Source of the DNA: Eopsaltria australis
Lineage: Eukaryota; Chordata; Aves; Passeriformes; Petroicidae
Assembly (NCBI GenBank): GCA_034509425.1
Contig: JAVTVJ010000068.1
Coordinates: forward strand, 4,898,001-4,962,000
Length of the DNA: 64,000 nucleotides
Direction: 5' to 3'
The position numbers and the translations under genes are program-made. The notes under the pieces were generated by a model that saw nothing but the letters and a program-made list of their open reading frames with translations, made no database searches and was not told where the DNA came from. Each line of letters opens with the position of its first letter. Position 1 is the first letter of the stretch. This document shows, piece by piece, positions 62,840 to 64,000 of the stretch.

Positions 62840-64000
62840 CTGCAGAAGGGAGCAGAATCATAAACCTGTCCCACTGGTATTTACAGGTCTTTTTTAAACA
62901 ACAGTAATCTCAATCAAACAATATTTTGCAGCTACATTATGCTCTTTTTCTTCTGGTTCATTGATAGTTTGGCACATGCAAACAGTGATGGGATTTCTTC
63001 TGCTTTGAGGTATCCCTTCAAGGAGGATCTTGCAGCTATAAGGACAAGATGTTGTCTGCTTCTGAAGGATGCAAGTGCAGGCATAAATCCCATTTCCCTC
63101 CTCATCCAGAGACCTGCATCCTCTGCTGCCAATGACAAGAAGATTAGATCCCATAATCCAGTTCCCTGGAAGAAAGAGATGGAAGTATCTGGATGAAGCA
63201 GCTACAGACCACAAAGCTTTGCCAGCAAATGAGGCAGATCTCCCCTACGAGCAGCTATGCATGCAAGCCATTGTCTGTTCATTTCCAGTATAAAACAGTG
63301 TTTGCTGGCAAGAGGAGAGCATAAAGAAAGCACATATTCAGATTTGTTTTACCTGAATGTAATAAGAATACAAGCAGCCAGCTCTGTCTGAACAATATTT
63401 ATGCTTGCCAGCCCCCTAAATTCTAATCTCTCCCCTCCTTCAGTGAGAAAAAAAATCCCTTCCATTCTGAAATGGAGAATGAACTAAAACTAAACCACAA
63501 TCTTTCAGGAATTAAGTATTTGCATATAAAACAGGTCACAGAATACATTAGTTAGGTATGTGTTTAAAGTCTGGCAACATAGCGGTGATGGGTGCTTAAT
63601 AACAGATAATAATAGTTCAGAAATAGACAAAGGGAAAAATACTAAACCTCTCAGTATTCAATAATATATTAAATCCCTGGTGTTTATATTATGTTTTAGA
63701 GGGGCAAACACTGCTTTCCCAAGACTTTTTTTGCTTTCCTTCAATAGATGTCACTGCAGTACAGGATAAGTAGTTCCAACACAATTTTGGAGAAAAGGAT
63801 ATTCGTTTCACCAGGGAGTGGTCCACAATGGAGAACTGCAGCCTTATGTTTTCAGATTTTCAACAGCGAGTATCAGGCTGCACATCCAGATTTTTTTCTT
63901 ACACATTTTTTTCCTCCTTGGGGACCAAACACAAGAAACTATTTGCTGCTGTGGTTGGATGCTGTTAAAATGATAGCAGGGAAGCTAATCTGGGACAACC

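Larger units (their letters stand above)
46700..64000. other. Intergenic region upstream of SCML2
   Basis: 17 kb without a recognisable gene. I looked for CDKL5 (head-to-head neighbour in mammals), including its first coding exon, and saw none. Contents are AT microsatellites (48.3 and 48.9 kb), an ancient CR1 (48.7-49.6 kb), a TTTG microsatellite (55.46 kb), a poly-T tract (58.88 kb), a poly-A tract (62.83 kb) and a 150-codon ORF of unknown nature (60.8-61.25 kb). Confidence 0.75.

Overview
This is vertebrate nuclear DNA, almost certainly from a bird. It is AT-rich with very low coding density and long introns. Its only recognisable interspersed repeats are CR1-family LINE fragments of the kind that dominate avian genomes, and I see no mammalian SINEs. 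The low GC suggests a macrochromosome. I cannot name the species.

The one gene I can support is the 5' half of a Polycomb MBT-domain gene on the minus strand, best identified as SCML2 (Sex comb on midleg-like 2). Seven exons were placed by eye from splice sites, reading phase and my memory of the human protein. Exon 1 is non-coding and lies in a CpG island (end at 46142). Exon 2 carries the start codon (32706-32813). Exons 3 to 7 are 26728-26796, 20089-20159, 15847-16081, 11840-11928 and 10153-10396. The coding parts join in frame for 730 nt, giving residues 1-243 plus one base. This covers the N-terminal tail, MBT repeat 1 and nearly all of MBT repeat 2. No insertion or deletion is needed against human numbering, so the MBT2 methyl-lysine cage residues fall at D182, F206, W209 and F213. 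The linker, SLED and SAM/SPM exons were not found in positions 1-10152 and must lie beyond the left edge or be too short to see.

Layout: 1-10152 is intron after exon 7; 10-33 kb holds coding exons 2-7 and their introns, with several CR1 copies; 33-46 kb is the large first intron; 45.4-46.7 kb is the CpG-island promoter with YY1- and NRF1-like motifs; 46.7-64 kb is upstream intergenic DNA with one ancient CR1, AT microsatellites and no recognised gene. In mammals CDKL5 lies head-to-head beyond SCML2, but no CDKL5 exon was recognised here.

The most interesting unexplained signals are: a 77-nt cassette-like exon with near-ideal splice sites that would truncate SCML2; three phase-compatible exon-like segments inside intron 1 that would encode an unrecognised protein of about 146 residues; splice sites resembling recursive-splicing points; a GCCATCCC-rich array beside the promoter; and two perfect inverted repeats. 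All are hypotheses read by eye.
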